A stretch of 64,000 bases of DNA from Ziziphus jujuba (Eukaryota; Streptophyta; Magnoliopsida; Rosales; Rhamnaceae), in assembly GCF_031755915.1 (NCBI RefSeq), contig NC_083383.1:2360001-2424000 (forward strand), in the 5' to 3' direction. Under the pieces are notes generated by a model that worked only from the letters and a program-made list of their open reading frames with translations, was not told the DNA's origin and did not search any database. Both the position numbers and the translations under genes were made by a program. Numbering within the stretch: the stretch's first letter is position 1; every line of letters begins with the position of its first letter. Of the stretch, positions 1 to 14,800 are shown in pieces.

Positions 1-117
1 TATATCTTAAATATGCGGTTACAATAACAAACATGAACATGAATTTTCTTCTTATTTTATTTATTTATAATCTATTGTCCAATTAAAAACAAGAAAGGAT
101 TTGGTCGTGTTTTGCAG

Positions 118-722
118 TCAAAAGTGAAAAAAGGAGCTGCTGTGTTATCATCCACTCCTCCAAATGCAAGCACACCCAACACCACACCTACTCAAACAGG
201 TTATTTATCCTCTCTTTTTCCTCTTTTCTTAAACCATTTGGTGACAGCATGTAGAGACCCAGGCTAAAATGTTCATGAATTTAGATAAACTATAGGACTT
301 TTCTGCTTTCTTCTTTTAGAATACTTAAATGCACTTTCGACAAACTGTTGGGTGTTGGGTGGGTTTCACGTGTCAAGTTTCTAGGCTTTAATTAGAAAAA
401 GCCAAGTAGTGATGGTTGTAGGAATGGTTAATGGCTTTTAGGTGTTGGTAGTGGTGGTGGAAAAGATGGATCTGGTCATGGGGGAGGCAGTAGTGATGTG
501 GAATCTTCTCCTGTAACCCCTCCAAAAATCTCCACGTCATTTCCTGAGAACAATGCCAATGCCACGTATTGTGCAACTCCACTACCTTCTCCGGCTGAGA
601 GTCAGAAGGATTTATCAGCCTCTCCGAAGCTGCACCGTTGTAACAACACTGTTTCAGAGAGAAGCAGTGCTACTGCTATCATACCTCTGGCCCATGAAGA
701 AGGAGATCAGGACAAAGCTTGA
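118..722 (+). CDS. 3' end of an unrecognised Ser/Thr/Pro-rich protein (partial, last two exons)
   Basis: Two exons can be read: 118-199 after a TTTGCAG acceptor, and 442-722 after a CTTTTAG acceptor, joined in phase 1 and ending in TGA at 720-722. The encoded C-terminus begins SKVKKGAAVLSSTPP, passes through a short Gly-rich stretch (GVGSGGGKDGSGHGGG), then a Ser/Thr/Pro-rich tail with repeated S-P and T-P pairs, and ends EEGDQDKA. Composition suggests a disordered, possibly phosphorylated tail of a regulatory protein. No domain is present in this part and I do not recognise the family. The gene starts left of the window. Splice sites and frame agree, so coding status is likely; function is unknown. 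Confidence 0.6.
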
Positions 723-1465
723 TTATCTCTGCATTGAACTGATTGTTTGTTGTATAGATTGTTGTAAAATTGTTGAAAAAGCACGCCTTCTTAGAATGTT
801 GTAACAACTGTGTGACATTGCCTTTCTCTTCGAGGAAAGAAAATATAGCAGGAAGGGTTGGCCAAGTTTTTGGATTTATTTAGTTAAATGATCGATCTAA
901 TTCCGTTGCTCAAAATTTTGTCGTTTTGTACAGATTTGATATATAGATTTGGAGATGATTTCAGAGATCTCTTGTTATTATAACCTATTTTAATGAAAGG
1001 AGAAGCAAAATAATAATGCCAGTATGTAATGCGAATGGCAAGTAGCACGACAAAGTTGTAAACATAATTCATATGATTGAAGTTATTATACTTTACAAAT
1101 AAAATTATCTGGCATCAGTTTATATTCAAACATTATTAAGTAAAACTTTTTGGCAAATGTGGATACTATTTTTTTTTTTTTTTTTTTAAAGTAAAATGTT
1201 ATGGCTGGAGCTCTGTGGAGAGAACATTTAAGTGGGCCTACTTGACCTGATACTGGTCCAGGTAGACTACTCAACCCAACCTTGTAGAGTCCAAAATTAT
1301 GTTTGGGTTTGCAATCAGGCCTATCTTGGCGGAAGTGGAGAAAAGCTCTGCCCAGAAAGTAGTTCTTCGTGGGCTTGGATTTGGCGGGTTGCATGGCATA
1401 GGATAAGACAATAACAGAGTCAGTCAGGGCTGAAGTTCCCCAGTAGCCATTGTCTCGCACGCAAA
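723..1465. other. intergenic: 3' UTR of partial gene and GatC promoter
   Basis: The first 100-150 bases are probably the 3' UTR of the upstream gene. The rest is AT-rich with a poly-T tract near 1170-1187. The stretch just before 1466 must hold the GatC promoter and leader; I see no distinctive element. The open frames here on both strands lack splice logic and family resemblance. Confidence 0.5.
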
Positions 1466-2532
1466 ATGGGAGGCAGAGCTCTGATTTTGGTGAAAGGACT
1501 TCCATTGCCAAAGCACCATATATTCACCGACTTTAGCTGCAATTCAAGCTCCGCAAAACTTCTTCGTCTTCGTCGTAACAACAACAGCTGGGGTCGACGA
1601 AATTTCTCAACATGGGCAACAAATGGTTCTTCTCTTGAACCTCCGGATGTGCCTCGTTTGGCTGAGACAGCTCGAATTTCCCTCGCCCCTCATGAGGTAT
1701 CATCTTCCAAATCTTTTTAAATTTTGGTTTTATTTTCGTAGATTTATATATATTTATGCTCCTTCAGTCCTTCCTTTCTGGCCTTGAGTTGTAACATTCC
1801 CTATCTTTTTCGAATTTGCATCAGGTAGAAGAATTCGCTCCTAAAATTCGACAAGTGATAGATTGGTATGGCTCTTTCTCCTCTCTCGCTAAGTCTCATG
1901 GGCTTTTTTTTTTTTTTTAAAGGATTTTTTGATATGATAATGACACTGGTACTTATAGAATGGGATTGGTTGGTTGCAGGTTCGGACAGCTTCAAGCTGT
2001 TGATCTTCAAAGCGTTGAACCGGCAATTAGAGCAGGTGCTTGAAAAAATATTTTCCCAATTAACTGACTACATTTCTCTTTGGCTTTGCAAAATAAACAA
2101 GGAGATAATGGAATTGAGACTATGTGTTTGCTCCACTTGGTTTTCAAACCGTCCTTAAATTTTAATTGAGAAAGTAGTTACATTGTGTAAATAAAAGAAA
2201 ACTGGTGTCTGATGGCATGATTGGCAACTTTGTATATCCTAAAATGCATTTTTTTTTTTTTTTTTTTTTTTTTGTGCTTACTACAAAATTTCTCTTATTG
2301 CCATTACCTATAGATACCCAAGGTGACAACTTTCGTGATGATGTTCCAGAAACATTTGAGAATAGGTGAGATGGTCTTTCTATGAGCTTGGAATTTAATC
2401 TTAATGTGAAAATTTGTTCCTATATGTGATCAAATGTCTGACTTTTTTCTCAACAGAGAGGCTATTATTGCTGCAGTTCCAAACTATGAAGAGCCATATG
2501 TTAAAGTTCCTAAAATCCTGAACAAGGAATAA
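1466..2532 (+). CDS. GATC: Glutamyl-tRNA(Gln) amidotransferase subunit C, chloroplast/mitochondrial
   Basis: GatC is the small subunit of GatCAB, which converts Glu-tRNA(Gln) to Gln-tRNA(Gln) in plastids and mitochondria; it bridges and stabilises the GatA and GatB subunits. Exons 1466-1696, 1825-1865, 1980-2035, 2314-2365 and 2457-2532 join in frame (456 nt, 151 aa), close to known plant GatC length. Residues 1 to about 50 are rich in Ser, Arg and Asn and poor in acidic residues, as expected for an organellar transit peptide. The mature part carries the family pattern: [20 protein letters not shown], then the helix with [13 protein letters not shown], and the conserved C-terminal FRDDVPE followed by YVKVPKIL. 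The ATG at 1466 is the first in frame and gives the transit peptide. All introns are GT-AG. Confidence 0.93.
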
Positions 2533-4947
2533 CGCTTTTTTGGTAATTGATATATTCTCTCTAAATCGGTTGGTCTGGGATTCGTTAATTTTAAGAATCT
2601 TCCCTCGTTCAATCTTTTGTTTGACATTTAAACTTTTGTGATAAATTCATATACATGAGCTTGGGCTTCCTGATGCCTCGCAAGAGAGTGTAGATTGACG
2701 ATGAAATTGTGTTCCTGATGTCCCTCACAAGTTTCATTGCTTTCTTAATGACATTGTTACATATTACAGCACCTTTGCCTTTCTGTTGCTTAACAGCGCA
2801 AAAACTGTATTGTTCTTTAATTATATTTTGACAATGGAAATGTTAAGAAGTGCAATGTCTTTGTTGAAGTGCAATGTCTTTGTTCGATTTGACAATGATG
2901 ATCATATCCTTGATAGAATAAATATTGGGTATGTGGGTTCTGTTATTAATCTATGTGAACGGAAGTTCAATCTAATTTGAGTTTGAGGACATCTATTTGC
3001 ATTCATCAGAAATCCAAGAAAAGACGGACCCATCTCTATTTTTCTGTTTATATCTGCTAAGTTTTCCACTCTGATGAATTTTAGTTCTTGCTGGGTTCTG
3101 CTAGGATGAGTGCCAACCATTCACATTTTACTCTGCAATTCCAATTTTGGAGTCCTTGTCCCTTGTCCTCCTGATGTTCCGCAATTGAATTTTGAGGTTA
3201 GTGTTTGTTGGTATCGATAAATGTTTGGAGTTTTGTTGATTTAGTTTGTGCTTGGGCCGTTTTCCTTTTCCAACTCTTCTCAGCCAAAATACCAAGTTCC
3301 TGGCTCCTGGCACAAATAGTTAAACACGCTCAGCCAGCTCACGAGTCTAACTGCAACTTAGCTGGTCACCATAGCATTTTAATTCTTTTTTTCTTTTTTC
3401 TTTTTTTCTTTTTTTCTTTTAATGAATTTTTTTTAATTCTATTATTTGTGAATGCTGACACGACAATTACTAATTTATATATTTACTTTTTTGTGGTCTT
3501 TGTAAAATTAAAGATCTTTATGGTTTGATGAACTATTAGAGATGGCCGATTAAATTATTATCATCAAAACAAACTAACATGTCATGAGGGCAGACGAGTT
3601 TTACCAATAAAGTTCAAAAATCAACTTCTTTTTTTCCAAGTCAATCTTGTTAAATCGATTTAATTATTATGTCAGTTTTTTTCGTGTTTTTCCCTTTCTC
3701 TGACCTCATCTTAATAACGTGTTTGCTTGGAACAGGTGATTTCGTTCGACTAATACTAATCTGTTGGGTTTTATTTAGAAATTCAAATTTTAGAGGGAAA
3801 AAAATTAAAGATATTAATATTTAACATTTTCATAAAGAGGTTTCTGGAATTTATTTGACATAGATTAATTATGAACGGGATTTAAACGGACGACGGTTAC
3901 CATTGGTTCACAATTTTACTAATATAAATGCTTATAATATTATATACATCGTATTATACGTTTTTCATATTACCATAACATTATTGTTATATATAGAGGT
4001 AAAATCTTCTCCTTGGTGCTACCTTTTAAATGTGGCATTAATGGAACCTGAGTATTTCTTTATTTTCGCTCAATCCTCGTCTAAACTGGATCATTCTATT
4101 GTACTCGCTCACTCAGTGAAAATCATCCATTGAATCATCTAATGCAACAATTAATGATGGATTAAAAAAATACCAGGATAGGATCAATCATTTTCAGTTT
4201 TTAATAATCAATTTTAACATAACAGACAAATACATGTGTATAAAAAAATTGTTTTCCATTCATAATTTTTACATCTCAGAAAGCAATATATGCAAAACGA
4301 TTCCGTACAGTTTATCAAAATAATCGTCGGTCCGTAAATACATGAATATTTTACTCAAGAGAATTTGATTACATCCACATTACCGGACGGCATGGAAACT
4401 ATAGGGAAAGGTAGGGGTACTCAGAATGAAGAATCCACAAAAGTAATGGGTTTTAAACCCATTCAATATTTACATCGGGAAAAAAAAAAATGACTGCACA
4501 TTTTTCAAATGTTATTACAATAATGAATGCCTCTCCACCTATTTTTTTCACCTTAATGATTTCGTTTTTTTTTCTTTTTCTTTTTTTTCTCTACTTGTCT
4601 ATGTCAATCACTCCCTACTCTCAAAATAACGCTAACAGAAAATATTTTGACCCAAAAAAAAAAAAGACTTGTTAATGTGGGGGATATATTTTCTAACCAA
4701 ATATTGTCATGACTGCCAGAACAGCTCACAATCATTGCTGTACAAGGAACGGTCTTGAATCTCCAGATTTGCAACATGCCAATTAATAAGTTGGGCTTGA
4801 AAAACTTTACAAAGAACCAATCCTGTCGGAAAAATCCACCATTCACTTTCATCCCTGCACCCACGACCATGGAACATACACAAATTATTAACGAGATGAA
4901 TGTTGGGTCAATGCTATTAAGAATGAAGCATCTCAATGCAAAAAATC
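2533..4947. other. intergenic between GatC and the glycine-rich membrane protein gene
   Basis: AT-rich convergent intergenic DNA of about 2.4 kb. It should contain the 3' UTR of GatC at the left and that of the minus-strand gene at the right. Poly-T/poly-TC tracts occur around 3386-3433 and 4565-4591. No open frame here has recognisable protein similarity or sensible splice sites. Confidence 0.5.
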
Positions 4948-7900
4948 TCACATGCTAATATTCCAAGGCTGAAGACTTGGACGTTTTTTACTTGATGATT
5001 GAGTGTTATAGTGAACATATCCACAAAGAAAAGCAACCACCTGGTAAAAGTTCAGAACATCGTTCAGAAGTTTATGCAATAGAAGCACATGGAATAAGAA
5101 AGTTCTACTACTCTATGGACTGCTTGAGACAACAGCCGAAGAAGAAATAACAGAATCTTTCAACTAAAAAATGACACCAAAATTCTATCTTCTTTATAGA
5201 TATCAACAACCAAGAGTAAAAGAAAGACCCTTCTAATGAAGAAGATAGTTTAAACAAGACTGTAATTACTCAGTATCATTAACCATTCATTTTTTTTATG
5301 GATAAAGAAGGGAACTTACAACATTAATTAAAGAGGTAATGTTCCACAAAGCATAGACACGTGCAAGGCCTGCCGAACGCCTAGGTCCATGACTGAATAG
5401 AGCATTGATTCCAGCAGGAAATGGGAGAAGAATGCCAAGGGGTAAAATAAACAAAACCAGAAAGACGTCCACCAGTGAAAATGAATACAACTGGAGCAAA
5501 GTAAGCAAAACTAAGCTAAAATCTCCTAAAAGTAGAACTGAGATGACTAAGCCAACAAGATCCTGCAGTTGGACAAGATATGTCATAAGAAAGAAAGATA
5601 GGAGAATCAAAAATAACTAATTATGTGTACTATGGATACCTGGTGTCCAACAGGCTTAGTGTTATGAAGAATAAAAGAGAGAAGATAAAATACATCCCTC
5701 TTCTCTTCAAGCATCTGTAAATTGTTAGCATCTAATATTCCACCATATGCTCTTCTTGGCCTCGTATAATTTTCCATGTTTGTGTGAGCTAGGCTCAATC
5801 CTATGTCTTCTCTCAAATTAGCAGAAGGATTTTCTTTGTAAGAGCTCTTTGCACTGTATACCAGAAATGAAAGGAAAGCAAGTTAAACTCGGCCATTATC
5901 CACATTGCTGTTTATATATCAGCAGAATGAACCAGAGTCAGTCGCTATAACTACACGTCTTTGGATTTTTCTGTTCTGTCATGTCTACGTCCTAATTTCC
6001 AGTAATCCTGTCACCCTATACCACTCGAGTTATTGTATTCAAGTGTTCATGCATTTAAATGTTAATTTTTATACTGTTATGTTAACCCAATTCATGCCTT
6101 TTAAACAAATTTATGACATCCATACACCAGATCAATCATAAAGCCCATTTACAGCACAGCTATTGACAGGTGTATAATGAAAATAGAGCCTAAATGAGCA
6201 AAACGGTAATACAATCCCTCAGATATCCTGCATGTTCAGAAAAAGACTTGCACTGTAGCAAGAGCTCCAAACACAGATTACAAGACAATACCTCAACTGT
6301 TGGTCAGTTCGTAGTGCCCCTTCAACGCTAGTGATGGATGTAGGACCACTATCTTCTTGAATGGCATACACCAAAAGTCCATAATGACAATAACCACAAG
6401 CGGTGGCCTGAAACCAAGCAAGGTCAACGCGTACATGATGATTCCTTAAAGCAGGATTGGCATAACTTTCAAGCCACCTGACAACAGACCTAAATGTCAC
6501 TCTTAGGCGCCCACGGCAAACCAACCGCAATTGTGCATTCAGACCAGCAACTAGACGATACCATGTGGTAGGCGGAACTGACTGCATTAGAGAAGCATAT
6601 AAATATACATATACATTAGTTTAGTCCCATATAAATATACATAAACACAACACCCATAGAGACAAAGTTGCTAAATATAACTTTAGATGTGTGTATACAT
6701 ACATATACATATAAATAACTGCGAAATATGATACTGAGTTGATAGCACCAATCAACAAACCTGACTCATGAGGCTTGTAACAATATTATCACTTTGAAGT
6801 GAAAAAGGAGCCATGTAACTTCCATCACCTCCAAAAGGTAATGACATTGGGAATCTTTGCTGTAAGCGAGGAGGAAGATCACTCCTCTTTTCATCTCCAC
6901 CAAGGAAGAAATCAACATATGCTAGCATTAAATCAGAAGTTGCAGCAACCTATGTTAACATAGCAAAAGGTAACACAGGCTCAATGACTGCCAACTCATG
7001 CAATTAAACTTTGAAGAAAAACCACAATCAGATAAGCTGTGTTGAATAATAAGGAAAATCTCCAAGACAACAAAACATGCATGTCAAAACACAAAGGAAA
7101 ATCTTCATGATACCATATAGTCAACATATAACATTGCAATACAAACCTTAATCCCTTCATAGAGAGCACGTGAACGGCAAGACCTTAAGCAAGCATGATC
7201 ATATTCTGATCGAACAAACTCTCGCAAACGCTGCAGTTTCAGTCTCCTTCGCCACTGCTGCCATGACCATGCAAGTGGATAGGCAAAAACAGAGAGAATA
7301 CTGTACATAGCTCCCTCCCACCATTGATAAGCAGCTATAGCATTAATCTCATCTACAAATGAATTGAAAGCACCCTCATATCTGCCAGATCCAATAAAGG
7401 GTGCATTCCAATAATCAGAAACTATGATTTAAAGCATAGAAAAAAGATATAACAATGAAAACTACTTTAATATTAATACACAACTCCACTAAAGCAATTA
7501 AGCAAAAGAGACTTCACATACACAATCTCTTTAATTTGTTCTGGAGGAGTGTGCGGGAGATGCCAAGGTTCACTGAAAGTATTTGGACCCATAAAGTACA
7601 TTCTGTGCACATGACTCTGGGACTCCTCAGCTCTGTTTGTTTCCAAAACCTTCAACAACAACAACACAAAAAAAAAAAAAAAAGAAAGGAGAAGGGAGAA
7701 AAGAAAAAAAGAACCTTGTGAATTTCTAAAGCAAGGCAAGCAAGGAGAAAGAAAAAGAGATGAATGAAAAAACCCATTGGCGAAAATTTTTGTTCTTCTG
7801 CAATGAACAAGTATCAGTATAAAAAATTAATCCTCTACAAAAAAGTTTGGAGAAAAACCTCATTCAGAGACTCCAGGAATGGGAAGGAATGATCTATCTG

Positions 7901-10900
7901 AGAGCCATGTTGAGTTGGAGCTGGGCCAGGCAATTCATCAACCCCGACAAATTTCATTCGTGCAACACTAAGCACCAAAGCCAAAAGGATAAGAAGAGCA
8001 ATAAGAAGGAGACCAAATAGCCAAGGTCCGCCAAATGTATAAATCAACTCCTCGATAGCAGTATAACATTGTGGCATGTGGTATCTGTCTGAAACGCATT
8101 TGTAAGGACAAGGAGTCTCAGCAACACCACCTGTTAAAGAGTACTAAGTTAATATTGCACATCAGTTTATCACAAGTTAGAAATACTTCCAGGCATGATT
8201 TTTTATTCGCTAAGAAACAACAAAAAAGTCATAAAACAAATGGACTCGAAGCAAGAAATGAATACTGCAAAACAAAAGAATAAAATTGTATAGCTGCAAT
8301 AACCACAACCAGTTGAGATTTTTAAAGTACCTCGGACAGGTATATAAATGGCACGATTGGGAAGCTCATGAGCAGGGCAAGGGTGACAAAGTCCCTTATC
8401 AGATCCACTGACATTCTTATAAGTGCCGACTGGACATTCCTGAATATTACAAAAAAAGGGGCGAAATTTAGAAATTTAGCCAAAAAAGGGTTCAGCTAAA
8501 TCAATGTCTTGTTGTTTAGTTGTATTAGAGAGAACATAAGAGAGAAATGTTCTCAACACTTAGAAGTACCTTTTCTTACATTATTTATCTCTCAAAAAGC
8601 TAGTGAATGACAATCTATGAGGGTTTATGAAAGTGAAAATTCATGAATCCCATCCATGAAAATGCATTTTTTTTGGGGGGGTTAAATTTATAATGAATAT
8701 TACTAGCATTCAGCAATCAGCATCCGTGGTATTTTGGTTACAAGCCAAATAACTGTACAATATATTGCAGGACATGTCCAGAATATTTTACAGCAACATA
8801 CATAATTAGAAGTTTTCCAAAACAAAATCAGCAATGTTACATCAGAAAAATTGGGAAAGTTTACATCACAGAAGACACAGAAAGTAAGACTTATAATGAA
8901 ACAAATGAATGGTTTACGGCACAAATGTACATAATAATATTATAAAAATGACACCTACCTGGCAAAAAGTTCCATAGAGACCTTTTGGGCAAGCTTTCCC
9001 AGTCACAGTTCCATTTTCTCCAGGACCACTCTCATCTCTACCCAACCCTCCACTGTAATAGTAAAAATATCAACAGAAAATTCAACAGAAAAAGCAATAG
9101 AACTTAGGAAAATGCCTGATCGTCCACATAAACATAGCTTGCAAATTTCATATCAATCTACATGGCCCGTCCAAATTTGAATGTGCCTTGAATAATGTGT
9201 TTTTTTTTTTTTTTTTTTGGGGCCCCCCTGAAACAAGCTTTGAATAGCGTTCCTATAAACAAGCTTTGAATAGTGCACTACATAAGATCGAATGGCTTAT
9301 AGGGTAACCCCAGTATTCAAGGTGACTCATAACTTCTTACGAGAAGGTAGAATAACCAAAGAAATTATTTATATATATATATATAATAAAAATAAAAACA
9401 AAAGGAGACTGAAAAATAAGGATCCGTTTGGTATAACTGATAAAAGTAGAGCTTTAGTCTGTAGAGTTTTGTATAATAAATCTTTTAAAAAAAAAACTTT
9501 TATTAAAAAGCTAACAAATGTTTGGTTGTAAATAAAAAAACTGCATTAAATGCTCATTAAACTGTATTAAATGCTTATTAAATCTTCATATAAGAAGAGA
9601 AGTTTTTTTAGAGAAGCTCAAAATTTGGTCTTCTCTAAAACAGCTTAAAAAAAGCTCATTTTTTGATAAATAAGTACTTATTGACTTTCACGCCACACCT
9701 TTACTTTCTTATAAAAAAGCTTTTTGACTTTCCGGTAGAGCTTTTGACTTTCCAGCAGAGCTTTTAAATCCAAACAAAGCCCTGCCAAATAGAGCCTAAA
9801 TAAAGCCAGCTATATTACTAACAATCTAGATCTCTAAATAGATATCCTAAGGCATCAGATACAACATAAAAATAAAAGTGACATGCAAAGCAAGAAAACA
9901 TATAATTTATTAAATGCACAAATACTTTAATAGCATCTAAAACTTAGATAACTATGTAGCATTTCAATAAATTATACAACATACAGACCCTGCATGGATG
10001 CTTCCTTTCACACTTGCAATGGGCTGGTACACATCTCCAGCAGGAATGGCTGACCAATGAAAATGAATTCTTCCACCACCGCCCCCACCACCACCATTTG
10101 GACTACCATGCCCCCCAAGACTTGAAAGAACAGCAGAATCACCAAGCTCTAGGGTTTGCAAAAACAGCAGTATGGTTCCACCAGATCCACCCCCAAGACC
10201 TCCACTTGAACCATTAAGAACAGCATATTTACCTTTTCTGGCAGCCATTTCAAAACTTTCTCCATCTGCCCTCACTGACCCTTCAATTGACAAAGTTGAC
10301 AAGGGATGCTCCATTGAACCCATTGCTGCCCGGGTGAGCACAACATGTCAAAATAGACAAACAAAAATGAAAATTTGCAACTATCAACTCAAGTTAGATA
10401 GTAGATTCATAAACAACAGAAAATAAATAAATAAATAAAGATCACATATAAACAGTAAACTAAATCATAAGATAAGTAAAATATTTAACAGTAATCAAAT
10501 AATTTATCTTTCTTAGTCTAATGAACAAAACTGAAAAGGGATATGCAACTATTCCACTAAATCTACAATGTGGCTACACTCAAATGTCTTCACGAATTAA
10601 AAGCAACTAACACAAAGCATATGAAGTACCTCATCCTTTGACATATAACACAAGCTTACCTATGATACCACCACCAGCAGTAGAATCCCCTGAAGTGTCG
10701 TTTCCAGTTCCGCTACCAAGTTCACAAGGCAAGTCTGCATTGCCATATGATATACCACCCTCAACACAACTACCATTAAAACATCCATCCCCACCTTTAC
10801 CACCATGCCCAGCACCACTGCTAATATTGCTTAGAATATTTCCTCTGCCAACACCACCTGTGCAGCCTGTTCAAAGAGTAAAACATAATTCCACTTTAAA

Positions 10901-11786
10901 ATTCAAAATCATATGAAGTTTTCTTTATGTTGTTTACTTCAAGAAAGCAAATAAAACATAGAACATTCATCAAAAACTGAAAATGTGTGTTTGAGTTGGT
11001 GGGCACATCCATGCGTACGTGTTTGTGGAAATGTTAAGAGAGAATCACAAGAAGCCAACTACTCTAATCAGAAACATAAATAAATCTTTTCTATGTTGCT
11101 GCAAACAACATATACCCATTCCAGATGCACTTATTGTTCCAGATGACTGGACATCAATAGTCCTTGCCCTGTGAAAATGAACAACAGACCCTTTTACAAG
11201 ACCTTCAACAGTAATATCCTCAACTCGGCAGATCTGAAAGCAACCAATGAAACAGTAAGGCAAATTGGCATAAGCAATTTCAAAATCTATTATTGCAGGA
11301 CCCTAATCACCTGAAGAGTAAAGGAAAGGGATGAGTTCACGTTGCAATCTTCAGGTGGATGAAGCAGTTCAATAGGACAATCTTGGCTCTCACAATATAG
11401 CTTTGGCGTCCTAGAAATATAAAAATAGATAAACTTAGCTTATCTAAAATAAAGCAAAGAAACTTCAACCATGCGGTAATACAACTAGGTCAAACTTACA
11501 CATAATCTGATGTTGCATTCTCCAAGGGACCACGCAACACAGATCCAGGTCCAAGCTTCATCAAAAGAAAACTCATTCAATAATCTTGTACTAAAAATAT
11601 CTATAAATATATTTATGTATGTATGTACAAGAAATTGACTTAACATATAATTTACAATCCATCATACTATCCAGCTTATGTGCATAATCGGCACATTATC
11701 AATCTCAAACAATTATGCAATAACTGCTACTGACAAATGAAACGTGATGGTAAATAATTCAAAATAACTCAAGCCAAAGGAAGAAA

Positions 11787-11822
<36 letters not shown>

Positions 11823-14800
11823 CCAAATATTGTGAAAATCTTGAGTAGCCAAGTAGCACAGCTATCAAGGGCCCTAACTTACCATTATCAGCTATAAAGT
11901 AAATAAATAAGCAATTGGACACACAAGTATTCACTACAATAATACAAAGTCGCCAAAATAGTCACTCACATGAATACTGTAAAATAATGATAGAACCAAT
12001 CGTTGTGCTTCAATCAAATCCCCTGGTCCTGATAAATTCAATAAACCTTGTCCATGAACTCCCAGATTTGCATTAGAGTGTATCACAGATGATTCCTGAC
12101 ACATGGAAATCATATATAAATTCATCCTCAACCACATACTTCAAAAACCACCAAGACATGGTAGGTAAAATAAGTACCCTAAGAACAACTAAATTACTAG
12201 CTTCAAGTAAGGAAGTTGCAACAGTTACATCTCCACCCCCATCTATAAGCATTTTGGAATTCCACATCAAGAACATCTTTACAGACATACGCAAGGCACC
12301 ATACACCTGAAAGGTGGAAAATCAGCTGTCAAACAGAATATTACATAATACATACAAAGTTAAGAAGTCAGAAGCATCAAAATTAAATTCCTCCGGTCGA
12401 GGCAAACTATACTGAGAAGACAAAACAGAGGATATTGAATTTTAGACAAGATCTTGAAGTGAAAAAGCTGCCAAAGGAATGCACAAAACTGTCACCTTCA
12501 TTACAGAGTCACTCATTAACAGTTCCTCTGCCAATAACTCAAATTCTGACGAAGCATAATGTTGTAGACCAAAGCTTAACACTCCCCCGCATAAGAGACT
12601 GATCTGTCCTTGTACCTACAGAATGCACAAAGAAGAAATAATAAAATATAATTCCTCATATGCAACAGGATTGCATGTAAAAAAGAATACATAAATTAGG
12701 CATTTAGAAATTTTGGAAATATATCTAAATCTACTAGAAGAGAAGCAAAAATTACTTTGAAAGGTCCACATCCCGAAACAGTTCACAAAAAATATATAAG
12801 AAATTTGCATCTATGGACAAAGAGCATCAGCAGCATGGATTACAAATTCAAATTTCTGAATTTTACAAACCTGGACACGACTCCAAAGCAATGGAACAGT
12901 TGCCCTAGCCTTGTTTCTAACATAAACATTGGTCCAAAGAGGCTGATTAGGAAATTCCAAAAGAAGAGTATCTGTATCTGTTGATTTGTTATGATTGCTA
13001 ATAATAAGACTTCGAGGAACAGCATCATATAAAGTCCCGGCACCACCTGCGTTGTCTGGACACGCATAACTACTTCCTCCTGCAAATGTGACAATTTATA
13101 TCATCCTCAAACTAATTGGCAACTGAACTAATGGAAACAAAGTGAGTGCGACAAACTTCTCCTCAAAATATATGTATAAACTTAATATCATGGGATTCTC
13201 CTCTCTTTTAAATACAACACAAAAACCAGCAAACGAAAATGGTACCCCTTTAAACAACCATAAGATTAAGATGTAGTTCAACATTGTGTGAATTCAAAAA
13301 TTTATTATTATAGCCGTTGCTTACTCTCTGGCATATAGTATTACCATATCTTCTAAAGACAGAGACACCACTAACAGTAATAAACAAAACACCTCAACAT
13401 TATGTCTATAAAAAAAAAAAAAAAAAAAAAAAAGGCCCATGATATCTTGGAATAAATTTGCAAACAAAGTAGTCCCTCTGGTGTTCTTAGAATAAATTAT
13501 AAGAAATAACAAATAGCTAGGAGTTGATGGGGTTTAAAAAAGTCTCACCATGCACGGATAATGTTGGCTCATCGTGCCTGCTAAAAACGTCAACAGACAC
13601 TCTTCCACCACCACCACCAGCATATCCATCACCTCCACAAGCACTTATCCTGCCACCACCAGTCCTGCACTTCACCATAAAACATCTCTATTGAAAAAAC
13701 TTAAATACAAACTGCATAATATTAATAGGATAAGGTTCAAAATAATACAACAAAGGCCACACTTATTTTATGCTCAAAAAAATGCAACAGTTGGATATTC
13801 TAGTTCTAATTCAAGAGGTTTATGAACTTGTAGATCATGACCTTCTCCTACCAAAGAATCAAAGTTCCAAGTTTTACGTTAAATTGCATATAAACAATAA
13901 CATTTACAAATGGAACTCCAAATCTCAACCAAAATGCACATGTGTAAGTTTGGTGTCTTGTCATTTACCTTATCATAACTTCACAGATTGTTTTTTTCTA
14001 AAACAGTAAGAAAAGATTAGAATAGATAAAAGTTTTTTTCTAAAACAATAAGAAAAGAATAGAATAGATAAAAGACAACACTTAGCCATTGGACAACGAA
14101 CAGGAAGAAAATAAAGGACATCTTGAAGTTGACAAAATAGACCCCAAGCCCTGGAGTCTTACAATCTAGATATGGTAATTATAATAATCAAAGAATAAAG
14201 GGAACTCACTTTTCCCTGGTAAAAGGTGTCTCCCGCTCCTCTTCATTATGCATTCTAATTCCCCAACAACATAGTTTACAACAACAAATACGCTTCATAT
14301 TTTGCCATTCATTTTCCTCGTCAAGATAGTTCCAGATCGCAAAATTACACAAAATGTGATTTCCACTATTGTTTCTCAAGTGAATCCTAACTTACTGGAA
14401 AACATGGATAAAACTAAAATTCAAAGAGTTAAAAATTTAAACATAATCCTCCAACACTTCCTCTTTTTTTTTTTTTCCTTTTTTTTTTTTTTAAATTGCA
14501 TGGAACAAATGTTGAGAGAGTGAAAAAATTTAAACTTGATATGTTCAAAATACAAACAATACCATAGGAAAACCTGGTCCAGTCTAACTTCATCATTTTG
14601 CATGAGAGTAAAAAAGTTGTCACAGAGCCAGCATGAAGTAGCAAATCACATGCATTAAAGAATTAATATTTGTAAAGCAGAAAAGATTATCAATAAGTAA
14701 AACACCAATTTGCTGACAATACAAATTCCATGAAATGCCGAATACCAAAAAGAAACAAGAAGAACTTGTAATGTAACCACCGTTTCATTGATGGTATAAC

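Noticed and set aside
7381..7431. Longer version of an exon of the membrane protein using the acceptor at 7432-7433
   Set aside because: That acceptor breaks the reading frame with the preceding exon. The acceptor just above 7381 gives IKEIVYEGAFN in frame and makes the whole gene a multiple of three.
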